DNA of 64,000 bases from positions 186,001 through 250,000 of the forward strand of contig NZ_LIXI01000005.1 of NCBI RefSeq assembly GCF_001905595.1, read 5' to 3'. Within the stretch, counting starts at the first letter, position 1, and each line of letters begins with the position of its first letter. Below, piece after piece: positions 32,701-41,448 of this stretch. The DNA comes from Streptomyces sp. CB00316 (GTDB taxonomy: Bacteria; Actinomycetota; Actinomycetes; Streptomycetales; Streptomycetaceae). Made by a program: the position numbers and the translations under genes. The notes below the pieces were generated by a model. That model had not been told where the DNA came from and did no database searches. It saw only the letters and a program-made list of their open reading frames with translations.

Positions 32701-33030
32701 TCAGTAGCGCGGCGCGTTCCTGGACCGCTGCACCCGCGTGGTGCGGCGGTCCTTCGCGTTCCAGCAGGCCTTGTGCCAGTGCCTGCGGTCCTCGATGCCG
32801 CCGAACTCGGGCCAGGCGACGAGATGCGGGACGCCGGAGGGGATCTCCTGGTCGCAGCCGGGGCATCGGTACCGCCTGCCCTGGGCGCTCGCGCCGTTCA
32901 CCGGGCGCACCGACCACTCCTCGCCCTGCCAGCTCTCGGTGGCCCCTCCCCCGCCGTACCGTCCCAGCGCCGTACCGGGGGGTTCGTCGGGACTCTCGCC
33001 GCCACGGGGGCGGTTGCGGCGCGGGGACAC
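32701..33030 (-). CDS. Small zinc-ribbon-like conserved protein
   Basis: A 109-residue protein from GTG 33030, which follows GTGAGGTG. The first half is Arg/Pro/Gly-rich. The second half is RRYRCPGCDQEIPSGVPHLV, then HWHKACWNAKDRR. The CxxC pair followed by HxH-x2-C could bind zinc. It converges with the ABC permease gene, 15 bp away, and reads toward it. The family is conserved across Streptomyces but has no known role; labels such as ATP/GTP-binding are not supported by any motif here. Confidence 0.72.
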   Translation of the reverse strand: MSPRRNRPRGGESPDEPPGTALGRYGGGGATESWQGEEWSVRPVNGASAQGRRYRCPGCDQEIPSGVPHLVAWPEFGGIEDRRHWHKACWNAKDRRTTRVQRSRNAPRY

Positions 33031-33243
33031 AGGACACCTCACGGGGGCGGGTCGGGCACGGTTCACTCCAAGCCTAGAGGCCGGCACCGGGGGCAGGTGC
33101 CGGGTGGGCGGGCGGCACGATCGGGCACGGGAGTGAGTTAGCGGAAAATCGCAACAACTTCACCCCGGACCGTGCCTTTGGCACGTGTCAGACGTTGTTG
33201 CCAGTGGGGGAGACACGCGTCGGCCGCAAGGAGGCAACACGCG

Positions 33244-34278
33244 ATGCGCATCGGAACGTTCGTTCTGGCAGCTCGGTTCCCGGGCCAGGGGCCGGGCGAG
33301 GCCCTGCACCGGGCCGTCCGGTCCGCCGAGGCGGCGGAGGAGTCCGGGCTCGACTCGGTCTGGCTGGCCGAGCACCACTTCGTGCCGTACGGGGTCTGCC
33401 CGTCCGCCACCACGCTGGCCGCGCTGCTGCTCGGCCGGACCCGGCGGATCCGGGTCGGCACCGCCGTCAGCGTGCTGCCCAACCACCACCCGGTCGCCCT
33501 CGGCGAGCAGGCCGCGCTGCTGCATCTGACCAGCGGAGGACGGTTCTCGCTCGGGGTGGGCCGGGGTGGTCCCTGGGTGGACCTGGAGGTCTTCGGCGGC
33601 GGTCTCGACGCGTACGAGAACGGCTTCCCCGAGGCGCTGGACCTGCTGCTCGACTGGCTGCGGGAGCCCCGGGTCGCGGGGCGCGGGGCGCGGTTCGGCT
33701 TCCGCGAGGTGGCGGTGGTGCCGCGCGCGGACGAGCTGCTGACGGACGGCTCGGCCGAGGGGCCCGAGGTGATCGTGGCGTGCACCTCGCCGAAGACCGT
33801 GCGGCTGGCCGCGAGCCGGGCACTGCCGATGCTGCTGGGCATGCACTGCGGGGACGAGGAGAAGGCGGAGATGGTCGCCCTGTGGCGTACGGCGGCCCGG
33901 GAGGCCGGCCATCCGCCGGAGGTGGTCGAGGGAGCCGCACATGTGTCCGCGGGGGTGGCCCAGATCGCGGACGGGCCCGAGGACGCCACGGAGACGCTGG
34001 TGAAGACGATGCCCGGGTGGCTGCGCCAGGGGCTGGGCGCCCATGTCACGGTGGACGACCGGCACCGCGTGATGCGGGACCCCGTCGCGTACACGGAACT
34101 GCTGTGCGGGCTGCACCCGGTGGGCCCGCCGAAGCTGGCCGCCGACCGGCTCGCGGCCACGGCCGAGCGGACCGGCATCACCCGCTTCGCCCTCCTGGTG
34201 GAGGGGTCGGGCGACCTCGGGGCGACCGAGGAGAACGTGCGGCGCCTCGGCGCGGACGTGCTGCCGCTGCTCACCTGA
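33244..34278 (+). CDS. LLM-class flavin-dependent oxidoreductase
   Basis: A 344-residue luciferase-like monooxygenase. It starts MRIGTFVLAARFPGQ, with WLAEHHFVPYGVCPSA, RIRVGTAVSVLPNHHPVALGEQAA and SGGRFSLGVGRGG, the typical TIM-barrel motifs for F420 or FMN binding. The ATG at 33244 follows AAGGAGG, a strong ribosome site. It is a lone gene. The substrate and cofactor are not known; the family covers many monooxygenases and F420-dependent reductases. Confidence 0.87.
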   Translation: MRIGTFVLAARFPGQGPGEALHRAVRSAEAAEESGLDSVWLAEHHFVPYGVCPSATTLAALLLGRTRRIRVGTAVSVLPNHHPVALGEQAALLHLTSGGRFSLGVGRGGPWVDLEVFGGGLDAYENGFPEALDLLLDWLREPRVAGRGARFGFREVAVVPRADELLTDGSAEGPEVIVACTSPKTVRLAASRALPMLLGMHCGDEEKAEMVALWRTAAREAGHPPEVVEGAAHVSAGVAQIADGPEDATETLVKTMPGWLRQGLGAHVTVDDRHRVMRDPVAYTELLCGLHPVGPPKLAADRLAATAERTGITRFALLVEGSGDLGATEENVRRLGADVLPLLT

Positions 34279-34413
34279 CCGGCGCCTGTGCATGCGGAAC
34301 GACCTCGCGGTGGAACGTGACGCGTCATGCGGCGGAACGTGGTGCGGTGGTACGGGAGCTGCCGCCCCGGAGCCAGTTGCACCTCCCGCGGCCCGAAGCG
34401 GCAGCAGGAGCGT

Positions 34414-34806
34414 TCAGCAGTCCCGTAGTTCGGGCGACTGGTTGAGCAACTGGCCCCTCACCGAAGTGAACTTGGCCAGCCGGTCGTCGACCGAGGCGTC
34501 CAGCGGGAACACCGCGACGCGGTGGCAGTTCTGGAAGGCGATACGCACTCCGAAGTGCCGCTGGAGCGCGCCGCGTATCGCATCACTCGCGAGTGCACGC
34601 AGCAGCTGACCACGTGCCTGCTCGTTGGGCGGCGGCGTCTGGTTGTCGGCGAACTGGCCGCCGTCCACCTTCAGCTGAGCCACCAGCGAGCTGATCATCT
34701 CCCACGCGAAAGGCAGGGAGGTCCGGACGCAGTCGACGAAGTCGGCTTCGTCGACCTCGCCTCGCTCGGCCTGTTCCAACAGCGCCGGTGAGACGTCGAG
34801 CGACAT
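34414..34806 (-). CDS. SCO5389 family conserved protein
   Basis: A 130-residue soluble protein: MSLDVSPALLEQAERGEVDE, then FVDCVRTSLPFAWEMISSLV and QLLRALASDAIRGALQRHFG, ending NQSPELRDC. GAGGAGA precedes the ATG at 34806. The family is restricted to actinomycetes and, as far as I know, uncharacterised. It is convergent with the oxidoreductase gene and divergent from nucS. Confidence 0.82.
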   Translation of the reverse strand: MSLDVSPALLEQAERGEVDEADFVDCVRTSLPFAWEMISSLVAQLKVDGGQFADNQTPPPNEQARGQLLRALASDAIRGALQRHFGVRIAFQNCHRVAVFPLDASVDDRLAKFTSVRGQLLNQSPELRDC

Positions 34807-35078
34807 GGGTTCTCCTCTCGCGACCCCGGACGGTGACCGGGGCCTTACGGGCAGGGAAGAAGGGCGACGACGCAGCGTGCACGGGCGACGACCTCCTGCA
34901 TCCACGTTAAGCGTGCGGTGGGGGCCGCACCAGGAGATTGGGAACACAACCGGCCACCAACGAAGAGGCGCAAAGAGGGGCAAGCCCACTTCGCCGCTCC
35001 CTGCTGGGGAGCCAGTGACAGGGGTCGACGGATGGGGAAATCGCGCCGGGCCCCCGTCGTCGAGTAGCGTTGCCGACC

Positions 35079-35750
35079 ATGCGTCTCGTCATCGCCCGTT
35101 GCTCCGTCGACTACGCGGGCCGGCTCACAGCCCACCTGCCCTCCGCCCCTCGTCTGATCCTGGTGAAGGCGGACGGCAGCGTCTCGGTCCACGCCGACGA
35201 CCGGGCGTACAAACCGCTCAACTGGATGTCCCCGCCGTGCACCCTGAAGGAGGGCACCGGCGATGAGGCAGGTGTCTGGACCGTGGTGAACAAGGCGGGC
35301 GAAAAACTGATCATCACGATGGAGGAAATCCTCCACGACTCCTCCTACGAGCTGGGCGTCGACCCGGGGCTCATCAAGGACGGTGTGGAGGCGCACCTCC
35401 AGGAGCTGCTCGCCGACCGGATCGAGATCCTCGGCGAGGGCCACACCCTGATCCGCCGTGAGTACCCCACCGCCATCGGCCCGGTGGACATCCTCTGCCG
35501 CGACGCGGACGGGCGGACGGTGGCCGTGGAGCTGAAGCGGCGCGGCGACATCGACGGTGTGGAGCAGCTGACCCGCTATCTGGAGCTGCTCAACCGCGAC
35601 CCGCATCTCGCCCCGGTCAGGGGCGTCTTCGCGGCCCAGGAGATCAAGCCCCAGGCGCGCGTGCTCGCGACCGACCGGGGCATCGGCTGCCTGGTCCTCG
35701 ACTACGACGCGATGCGCGGCATCGAGGACGACAAGCTGCGCCTGTTCTGA
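35079..35750 (+). CDS. nucS: Mismatch-specific endonuclease NucS/EndoMS
   Basis: A 223-residue RecB-like nuclease. The DNA-binding N-terminus starts [16 protein letters not shown]; the catalytic core carries [20 protein letters not shown], then [20 protein letters not shown] (Asp, Glu-x-Lys) and [11 protein letters not shown]. In actinobacteria it replaces MutSL in mismatch repair. The C-terminus DDKLRLF resembles a beta-clamp-binding tail. A TAGCGT hexamer lies eight bases before the ATG, without a ribosome site; the track start at 35070 would add three residues. Confidence 0.95.
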   Translation: MRLVIARCSVDYAGRLTAHLPSAPRLILVKADGSVSVHADDRAYKPLNWMSPPCTLKEGTGDEAGVWTVVNKAGEKLIITMEEILHDSSYELGVDPGLIKDGVEAHLQELLADRIEILGEGHTLIRREYPTAIGPVDILCRDADGRTVAVELKRRGDIDGVEQLTRYLELLNRDPHLAPVRGVFAAQEIKPQARVLATDRGIGCLVLDYDAMRGIEDDKLRLF

Positions 35751-35765
35751 CCGGCCCGCCCACCG

Positions 35766-35794
35766 CCGGGTGTCCCCCACGGGGGGGCACCCGG
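35766..35794. terminator. Bidirectional terminator, nucS / ATPase gene
   Basis: Stem CCGGGTG-T-CCCCC against GGGGG-G-CACCCGG in the 54 bp between convergent stop codons. Confidence 0.7.
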
Positions 35795-35804
35795 CTTCCG
35801 TGTG

Positions 35805-38351
35805 TCAGGCCGCTGCCTCGGTGGGGTCTTCGCTCTGCGCCGGGGCGTCCGCGGTGGAACTGGCGCTGGGACCGGCCGACTCGGCGGGGCCGCTGGCGGA
35901 GGACGTGGTGTCCGGCGGGGGCGGGGGCTCCTCGGTCGGCGTCTCGGTCGGCGGGGTCGTCGGCGTCTCGGTGGGCGGCGTGGTCGGCGGTGTGGTCGGC
36001 GGGGTCGTCGGCGGCTTCGTCGGCGTGGTCGGCTTCCCGCTCGGGGACGGCCCGTCGGAGGTCGGGTCCTCGGTGGGCAGCGTGCTCGACGGCTCACCCG
36101 TACCCGGCGAGCTCCCGTCCGGCGACGACGGGGCCGGGGAGGGCGAGCCGGAGGTGCTGGGCGTGGCGGATGCCGAGGTGCCCGGCGTGGCGGGTGCCTC
36201 CTCGCCGGGCGCCCCGTCGTCGGGTGCGGGACCCTCGTCCGGCTCGTCGGCGGGGGACGCGTCCTCGGGGGTGCCCTCGGGGGACGACTGCTCGGTGGTG
36301 ACGTTGCGGCTGCCCGGCTCCTCGGGGTCGCCCGCGGTGAGGCCGAGGGTCACGACGGTGCCGAGCACGGCGACCAGCAGCGCGCCCGCCCCGGCGGCGG
36401 CCAGGTTGCGCCGGGCGCCGCCCAGGAGCACGCGGCCGCCACCCGGCTTCGGCGCGGTGGCCCGGGGCCCCGGGGGCAGCGAGGAGATGAGGGTGGGGTC
36501 CTCCTCGACCGTCTGCCGGGCGAAGGGCGGCGGGGCCGGGGAGCCGACCGGCGGCGTGCCGGCGAGAAGGTCGTGGCGTACGGCGGGCACCTCCTCGCCC
36601 GTCTGGGACCGGACCGGGGGCGCGAAGCCGCCGGAGCGGTCCGCCACCAGGGCGAGGGCGCGGCGGCCGGCCACCGCCCCGGACTTGTCGGCGAGCGCGC
36701 CGCGCATGGAGATCGAGGTCTCCAGCTCCGTACGGGCCCGGTCCAGGTTGCCGGAACAGAGGGCGAGGACGCCCAACTCATGGTGGAAGTAAGCCTCTTC
36801 GGCGACCTCACCGGCGATCCTGGCGGCCTCCTGGCCGACCCTGAGCGCCTTCTCCCAAGCGCCCCAGCTCATCCCCGCGGCCAGCGCGGGAGCGGCGCTG
36901 CGGGCCAGCAGGACGGCGGCGCTGGCCTGGCCCGCCTCGCCGTCGGGGACGAGACGGCTCATCGCGGCGACGATCGCGTCGGCCTCGGCGACGGCGCGCT
37001 GCGGGGTGACCGAGGGATGGGAGACCCACCAGGCGTAGTGCTGGGCGGCCGTACGGGCGTGGGCGGCGGCGCTCTCCGCGTACCCGCCGGCCTCCAGCTG
37101 GGCGAGGACACCGGCGGCGAGCCGGTAGCGGGGGCCCGCCGGGGAGAGCAGTCCGCAGCCCGCGAGTTCACCGAGGGCGGCGTCCGCGTGGGTGTCGCCC
37201 ACGAGGGCCGGCAGGTGGGCCTGGTGGGGCACCTCGCCGCCGAGCGCGACGGTGAAGCGCAAGGTCTCGCGGGCCGCCTCGCTGAGCCGGGAGGCGAGCA
37301 GGACGGCGGGCGCCGCCCCTTCGCCGAGGCTCGGCAGCGGCACGTCCAGGGTCTCGGCGGTGGGCGCTTCGGGGACCGGCGGCGCGTCGTCCGGGCGCGG
37401 CTCGAAGTACTCGTACTCGTCGAAGGCCGCGGGGTCCGTGTTGAGCCGGTCGCGCTGGCGCAGCAGTGATCCGGCCTGGACGAAGCGGAGCGGCAGCCCC
37501 TCGGACTCGAACCAGAGGTCGCCCGCCCAGTTCCGCTCGTCCTCGGTGAGGGGGCGCTCGACGACCTTCTCCAGCAGCTCCAGCGAGGCGGAGCGGCCGA
37601 GGCCGGCGAGGAGGACCTCCTCCAGGTGGGCATCGACGCCGGGGGCGGTGAGGTCGGGCGCGGTACCGAACAGGAAGGCGCACTCGGGGGTGGCCTCCAG
37701 AAGTCCGTCGAGGGCGGCCCCGCCGATCTCAAGGTCGTCGATGACGACGACGGCGCCGATGGAGCGGACGAGGGCGAGCAGCTCCTCGGGGCCGGGGCGG
37801 TGCAGCGGGGCCCGGTAGATCGCGTCGAAGACGCCGTACAGCAGGTCGGCGGCGGTGCGCCGGTGGCCGCTGAGGCGGACGACGCCGTCGGGGGCCAGGT
37901 CCGTGCAGTCGGCGGCGACGGCGTCGAGCAGCGCGGTGCGGCCGGATCCGGCCTGGCCGGTGAGGCGGACGCTGCGGCCGCGGGCCAGCAGGCCCGCCAG
38001 GCGCTCGCGCTCCTCCTGGCGTTCCAGCAGCGGGAGCTGTGGAGCGGGCGGTCCCGCCGGTACGGGCGGTGCGCCCGCGCGCTCGTGGTCGGTGCGTTCG
38101 GCGGGGGTGCGGCGGACGGGTGCGTCGGGCTCCGAGCCGGGCGGGCAGGCCTCGACCTCGCTGCCGTCGACGGGGTTGACCGTGAGCAGGAGGTCCCCGA
38201 CCGTGACCTGGACGACGCGGACCTGCTGCGGTGTCGGCTGGCCGAAGTCGGCGGCGTTGGACTCCCGGGACGGCCGGCGACGGCCGTCGGAGCGGTCGGA
38301 GTCGTTGGCGTTCTGCCCGTACTCTTCCGGCCCCTGGTGTGTCGGGTCCAT
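35805..38351 (-). CDS. Large membrane-anchored ATPase with Pro/Thr/Ser tail
   Basis: An 848-residue protein. An N-terminal polar segment leads to a P-loop domain: Walker A GQAGSGRTA (132-140), a Walker B-like VVVIDDLE, then winged-helix and helical-repeat regions (about 250-620) reminiscent of STAND-type regulatory ATPases. One transmembrane helix at about 650-673 (ALLVAVLGTVVTLGLTAG) is followed by a 175-residue Pro/Thr/Ser/Glu-rich tail that should lie outside the cell. The ATG at 38351 follows GGGGGAC; a TTG at 38357 is also possible. It is convergent with nucS. Similar proteins are often annotated only as ATP-binding. It could couple an external or wall-facing cue to a cytosolic nucleotide switch. 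Confidence 0.8.
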   Translation of the reverse strand: MDPTHQGPEEYGQNANDSDRSDGRRRPSRESNAADFGQPTPQQVRVVQVTVGDLLLTVNPVDGSEVEACPPGSEPDAPVRRTPAERTDHERAGAPPVPAGPPAPQLPLLERQEERERLAGLLARGRSVRLTGQAGSGRTALLDAVAADCTDLAPDGVVRLSGHRRTAADLLYGVFDAIYRAPLHRPGPEELLALVRSIGAVVVIDDLEIGGAALDGLLEATPECAFLFGTAPDLTAPGVDAHLEEVLLAGLGRSASLELLEKVVERPLTEDERNWAGDLWFESEGLPLRFVQAGSLLRQRDRLNTDPAAFDEYEYFEPRPDDAPPVPEAPTAETLDVPLPSLGEGAAPAVLLASRLSEAARETLRFTVALGGEVPHQAHLPALVGDTHADAALGELAGCGLLSPAGPRYRLAAGVLAQLEAGGYAESAAAHARTAAQHYAWWVSHPSVTPQRAVAEADAIVAAMSRLVPDGEAGQASAAVLLARSAAPALAAGMSWGAWEKALRVGQEAARIAGEVAEEAYFHHELGVLALCSGNLDRARTELETSISMRGALADKSGAVAGRRALALVADRSGGFAPPVRSQTGEEVPAVRHDLLAGTPPVGSPAPPPFARQTVEEDPTLISSLPPGPRATAPKPGGGRVLLGGARRNLAAAGAGALLVAVLGTVVTLGLTAGDPEEPGSRNVTTEQSSPEGTPEDASPADEPDEGPAPDDGAPGEEAPATPGTSASATPSTSGSPSPAPSSPDGSSPGTGEPSSTLPTEDPTSDGPSPSGKPTTPTKPPTTPPTTPPTTPPTETPTTPPTETPTEEPPPPPDTTSSASGPAESAGPSASSTADAPAQSEDPTEAAA

Positions 38352-38572
38352 CAACAAGTCCCCCAGACGCGTCGCGCTCGGTTTGCCCCTCCGGCCTCAC
38401 ACGCCCCGCTGTCGCTTCCGGTCCGGTGTCTGCCTCGGGTGGGTGTCTTGGGGCAGACGGCCGAACCCTAGACCTTCGCACAGTATCCACGCACGGGCGG
38501 GGTGCCATGCCGTCCGGGACGTCACATTCCGGTGAGGATTGCGCCTCTTCTGCCCCGACCGTCCCTACGTAC

Positions 38573-38896
38573 TCAGACGCGCGGCAGCGAATCGGCGGCG
38601 ATCCCGCCCTCGATCGCCAGGATGCGGTGCAGCCGGGTGGCCACCAGGAGGCGCTGCATCTGCGGCGGGACGCCGCGCAGCACGAGACGGCGCCCGGCCC
38701 GGCCGGCTCTGCGGTGGGCCCCCATGATGACGCCGAGTCCGGTGGCGTCCCAGGAATTCAGCTCGGTCAGGTCCAGCACCAGGTCGCCGGCTCCGTCGTC
38801 GACGGCCGAGTGGAGGACCGTACGGGCGTCCGCCGCGCTTCGGACGTCGAGGCGGCCCCCGACGACCAGCTCGGCGTGGTCGCCCCTGATATGCAT
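38573..38896 (-). CDS. STAS domain anti-anti-sigma-factor-like protein
   Basis: A 107-residue protein with one STAS domain: VVGGRLDVRSAADARTVL, then LVLDLTELNSWDATGLGVI, where the Thr of DATGLG occupies the usual phosphorylation site. The ATG at 38896 follows AGGGGAGC. It is probably a switch protein for a partner-switching sigma pathway, but no anti-sigma kinase is next to it. It lies upstream of the large ATPase gene in the same direction, 221 bp away. Confidence 0.88.
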   Translation of the reverse strand: MHIRGDHAELVVGGRLDVRSAADARTVLHSAVDDGAGDLVLDLTELNSWDATGLGVIMGAHRRAGRAGRRLVLRGVPPQMQRLLVATRLHRILAIEGGIAADSLPRV

Positions 38897-38993
38897 ATGT
38901 GCTCCCCTGCTGTTGCTCCGTGGCGAGGTCCGTCTGTCTGTTCTTCTCTTCCACAACTGACTGCCGCAGCGACAGGGAAGTTGCCGTCTGTAA

Positions 38994-39037
38994 GCGAACC
39001 GATACCGAATTCACTCGGTGGAGTGAAGTCGGTTCGC
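38994..39037. promoter_or_regulatory. Nested inverted repeat upstream of the STAS gene
   Basis: Outer arms GCGAACCGA and TCGGTTCGC enclose a perfect inner dyad, TTCACTC-GGTG-GAGTGAA. The structure lies 75 bp past the 3-hydroxybutyryl-CoA dehydrogenase stop and about 100 bp before the STAS start, so it may be a terminator for the first or an operator for the second. Low confidence on role. Confidence 0.5.
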
Positions 39038-39111
39038 CGGAGACGGGACAGTGCCGGGTACACTCCCCGCCCCGACGGCGGCGGGCCGAGGGGGCAGGGG
39101 TGCGGCTGCGG

Positions 39112-39960
39112 TCAGTACGTGTAGAAGCCCTGCCCGCTCTTGCGCCCGATGTCACCTGCGTCGACCATCCGGCGCATCAGCTCGGGAGCGGCGAACTTCT
39201 CGTCCTGCGACTCGGTGTAGATGTTGCCGGTGGCGTGGAGCAGGATGTCCACGCCGGTCAGGTCGGCCGTGGCGAGCGGGCCCATGGCGTGGCCGAACCC
39301 CAGCTTGCAGGCGGTGTCGATGTCCTCGGCCGTGGCGACGCCCGACTCGTACAGCTTCGCGGCCTCGACGACGAGGGCCGAGATCAGCCGGGTGGTGACG
39401 AAGCCCGCCACGTCGCGGTTGACGACGATGCAGGTCTTGCCGACCGACTCGGCGAACTCCCGGGCGGTGGCGAGGGTTTCGTCACTGGTCTTGTAGCCAC
39501 GTACCAGCTCGCAGAGCTGCATCATCGGGACCGGCGAGAAGAAGTGCACGCCGACGACGCGCTCCGGACGCTCCGTCACGGCCGCGATCTTCGTGATCGG
39601 GATGGCGGAGGTGTTCGAGGCGAGCACGGTGTTCTCCCCGACGACCTTGTCCAGGGCGCGGAAGATCTCGTGCTTGACCTCGAGCTTCTCGAAGACGGCC
39701 TCCACCACGACGTCCACGTCCGCGACGGCGTCCAGGTCGGTGCTCGTGGTGATGCGGGCGAGGGCCGCCTCGGCGTCGGACGCCTCCAGCTTGCCCTTGG
39801 AGACGAACCGGTCGTACGAGGCCTTGATGCCGTCCAGGCCGCGGGTCAGCGCCGCGTCGGTGACATCCCGCAGCACGACGTCCCAGCCCGCCTGGGCCGA
39901 GACCTGCGCGATCCCGGATCCCATGAGTCCGGCCCCGATGACGGCGAGCTTCCTGGCCAC
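39112..39960 (-). CDS. 3-hydroxybutyryl-CoA dehydrogenase
   Basis: A 282-residue NAD(P)-dependent dehydrogenase. The dinucleotide fold is AVIGAGLMGSGIAQ; the catalytic His-Glu pair sits in GVHFFSPVPMMQLCELVRG. The C-terminal helical domain has VNRDVAGFVTTRLI and GDIGRKSGQGFYTY. It converts (S)-3-hydroxybutyryl-CoA and acetoacetyl-CoA. The GTG at 39960 follows AGGGG; the frame extends to 40005 without support. It complements the thiolase at 21479 and IcmA. Confidence 0.94.
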   Translation of the reverse strand: MARKLAVIGAGLMGSGIAQVSAQAGWDVVLRDVTDAALTRGLDGIKASYDRFVSKGKLEASDAEAALARITTSTDLDAVADVDVVVEAVFEKLEVKHEIFRALDKVVGENTVLASNTSAIPITKIAAVTERPERVVGVHFFSPVPMMQLCELVRGYKTSDETLATAREFAESVGKTCIVVNRDVAGFVTTRLISALVVEAAKLYESGVATAEDIDTACKLGFGHAMGPLATADLTGVDILLHATGNIYTESQDEKFAAPELMRRMVDAGDIGRKSGQGFYTY

Positions 39961-40155
39961 GTTCGCACCCCTTGTTCTCTGTCCGCCTCTGCGGCGTCTG
40001 TTCACGGCGGTTCACATTGCTCTCCGGCGGAGATTAGTACCCGTCGGGGGCGCTGTGGCGGTGAAGAGATGCGCGTCACGTCTCGAATGACGGACATCAC
40101 ACCGGGACGCGTCATTCGGGCCCGCGCCACGCGCAGTTGAGGGTGCGGGCCTCAC

Positions 40156-40161
40156 TACGCT
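40156..40161 (+). promoter_or_regulatory. -10 hexamer TACGCT for leaderless adenosyltransferase
   Basis: TACGCT ends six bases before the ATG at 40168 and no ribosome site lies between, so a leaderless transcript is likely. Confidence 0.5.
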
Positions 40162-40167
40162 GGCCCC

Positions 40168-40740
40168 ATGGTCAATCTGACGCGCATCTACACCCGGACC
40201 GGCGACCAGGGCACCACGGCCCTCGGCGACATGAGCCGCACCGCCAAGACCGATCTGCGGATCGCGGCCTACGCGGACGCCAACGAGGCCAACGCGGCGA
40301 TCGGGACCGCCATCGCGCTGGGGCAGCTCTCCGAGGACGTGGTGAAGGTCCTCGTACGGGTCCAGAACGACCTCTTCGACGTGGGTGCCGACCTGTCCAC
40401 GCCGGTCCTGGAGGACCCCAAGTACCCGCCGCTGCGGGTCGAGCAGTCCTACGTCGACAAGCTGGAGGCGGACTGCGACCGCTTCCTGGAGGAGCTGGAG
40501 AAGCTCCGCAGCTTCATCCTTCCGGGGGGTACGCCGGGGGCCGCCCTGCTCCACCAGGCGTGCACGGTGGTCCGGCGCGCCGAGCGGTCGACCTGGGCGG
40601 CGCTGGAGGTGCACGGTGACGTGATGAACACCCTGGCCGCCACCTATCTCAACCGCCTCTCCGACCTCCTGTTCATCCTGGCGCGCAGCGCCAACAAGGA
40701 GGTCGGGGACGTGCTGTGGGTGCCGGGCGGCGAGCGCTAG
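40168..40740 (+). CDS. Cob(I)yrinic acid a,c-diamide adenosyltransferase (PduO type)
   Basis: A 190-residue ATP:corrinoid adenosyltransferase. The N-terminal ATP loop is IYTRTGDQGTTALGD; later motifs are AYADANEANAAIG, FILPGGTPGAALLHQACTVVRRAER and NRLSDLLFILAR. It makes adenosylcobalamin, the cofactor of IcmA and methylmalonyl-CoA mutase, and may pass it through MeaB. Its stop codon overlaps that of the convergent membrane protein gene (CTAG, 40737-40740). Confidence 0.94.
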   Translation: MVNLTRIYTRTGDQGTTALGDMSRTAKTDLRIAAYADANEANAAIGTAIALGQLSEDVVKVLVRVQNDLFDVGADLSTPVLEDPKYPPLRVEQSYVDKLEADCDRFLEELEKLRSFILPGGTPGAALLHQACTVVRRAERSTWAALEVHGDVMNTLAATYLNRLSDLLFILARSANKEVGDVLWVPGGER

Positions 40741-41312
40741 AGCTCGTCGGCCGGCTCGCGTTCGACCGCGTCCGTGTTCTTCGGGGCCTGCTTCGGGAAG
40801 AGCGTGTAGCCGACGGCGATGATCACGTTGATGCCGATCACCAGGAGCATCTTCTGCTGCCAGCTCTGGAGCGAGCTGATGGCTCCGCCCGGACCGACGT
40901 ACCAGACCGCCGCCTGGAGCAGGCCCAGCGCGACCACCGCGGCGAGGATCCAGCGGGCGGCGGTGCGCCACTCGTGGACGGCGCGTGCCATGCCGTACTT
41001 CGGCGGCTTCACCGGCGGCGGGCCGCCGAACCAGCGGTGGGCGACCCGGGCGTCCACCCACCTGATGGTGTGATGGCCGAGGCCCACGGTGAAGCCGATG
41101 TAGACGGCGGCCAGGCCGTGCTTCCAGTCGGGTTCGGCGCCGTTCCTCAGGTCGATCGCCGTCACCACCAGCAGGACGACCTCCAGCAGCGGCTCGCAGA
41201 GCAGTACGGCGGCGCCGAGCCTCGGCTTCCTCGCGACGTACCGCAGCGCGAGCCCGGCGGCCAGCAGCACCCAGAAAGCGACCTCGCAGGCCACGACCAG
41301 TAGAGCGATCAC
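40737..41312 (-). CDS. Conserved integral membrane protein
   Basis: A 191-residue protein from GTG 41312, which follows GGAGGAG. Hydrophobic segments lie at about 1-25, 35-55, 65-85, 125-150 and 155-175. Between them is a cytoplasmic loop RWVDARVAHRWFGGPPPVKPP and KYGMARAVHEWRTAARW. The C-terminus is charged (KQAPKNTDAVEREPADEL). I do not recognise a characterised family. It overlaps the adenosyltransferase stop codon by four bases on the opposite strand. Confidence 0.8.
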   Translation of the reverse strand: MIALLVVACEVAFWVLLAAGLALRYVARKPRLGAAVLLCEPLLEVVLLVVTAIDLRNGAEPDWKHGLAAVYIGFTVGLGHHTIRWVDARVAHRWFGGPPPVKPPKYGMARAVHEWRTAARWILAAVVALGLLQAAVWYVGPGGAISSLQSWQQKMLLVIGINVIIAVGYTLFPKQAPKNTDAVEREPADEL

Positions 41313-41448
41313 AGCTTCTCTCCTCCCGTTCCCCTCCAGCCTCCCGTCCGCCGGGCGGGGACACGTCGTCGGCGGTGACGAAGCGGGACTGCATCCTTCG
41401 ATGTAGTCGCGCATCGGTCTGCGAAGGGAGGCCCGGTGACGGTGGTGC

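Noticed and set aside
34318..34327. Perfect palindrome TGACGCGTCA
   Set aside because: At 10 bp in GC-rich DNA between convergent genes it can occur by chance, and no promoter needs control there.
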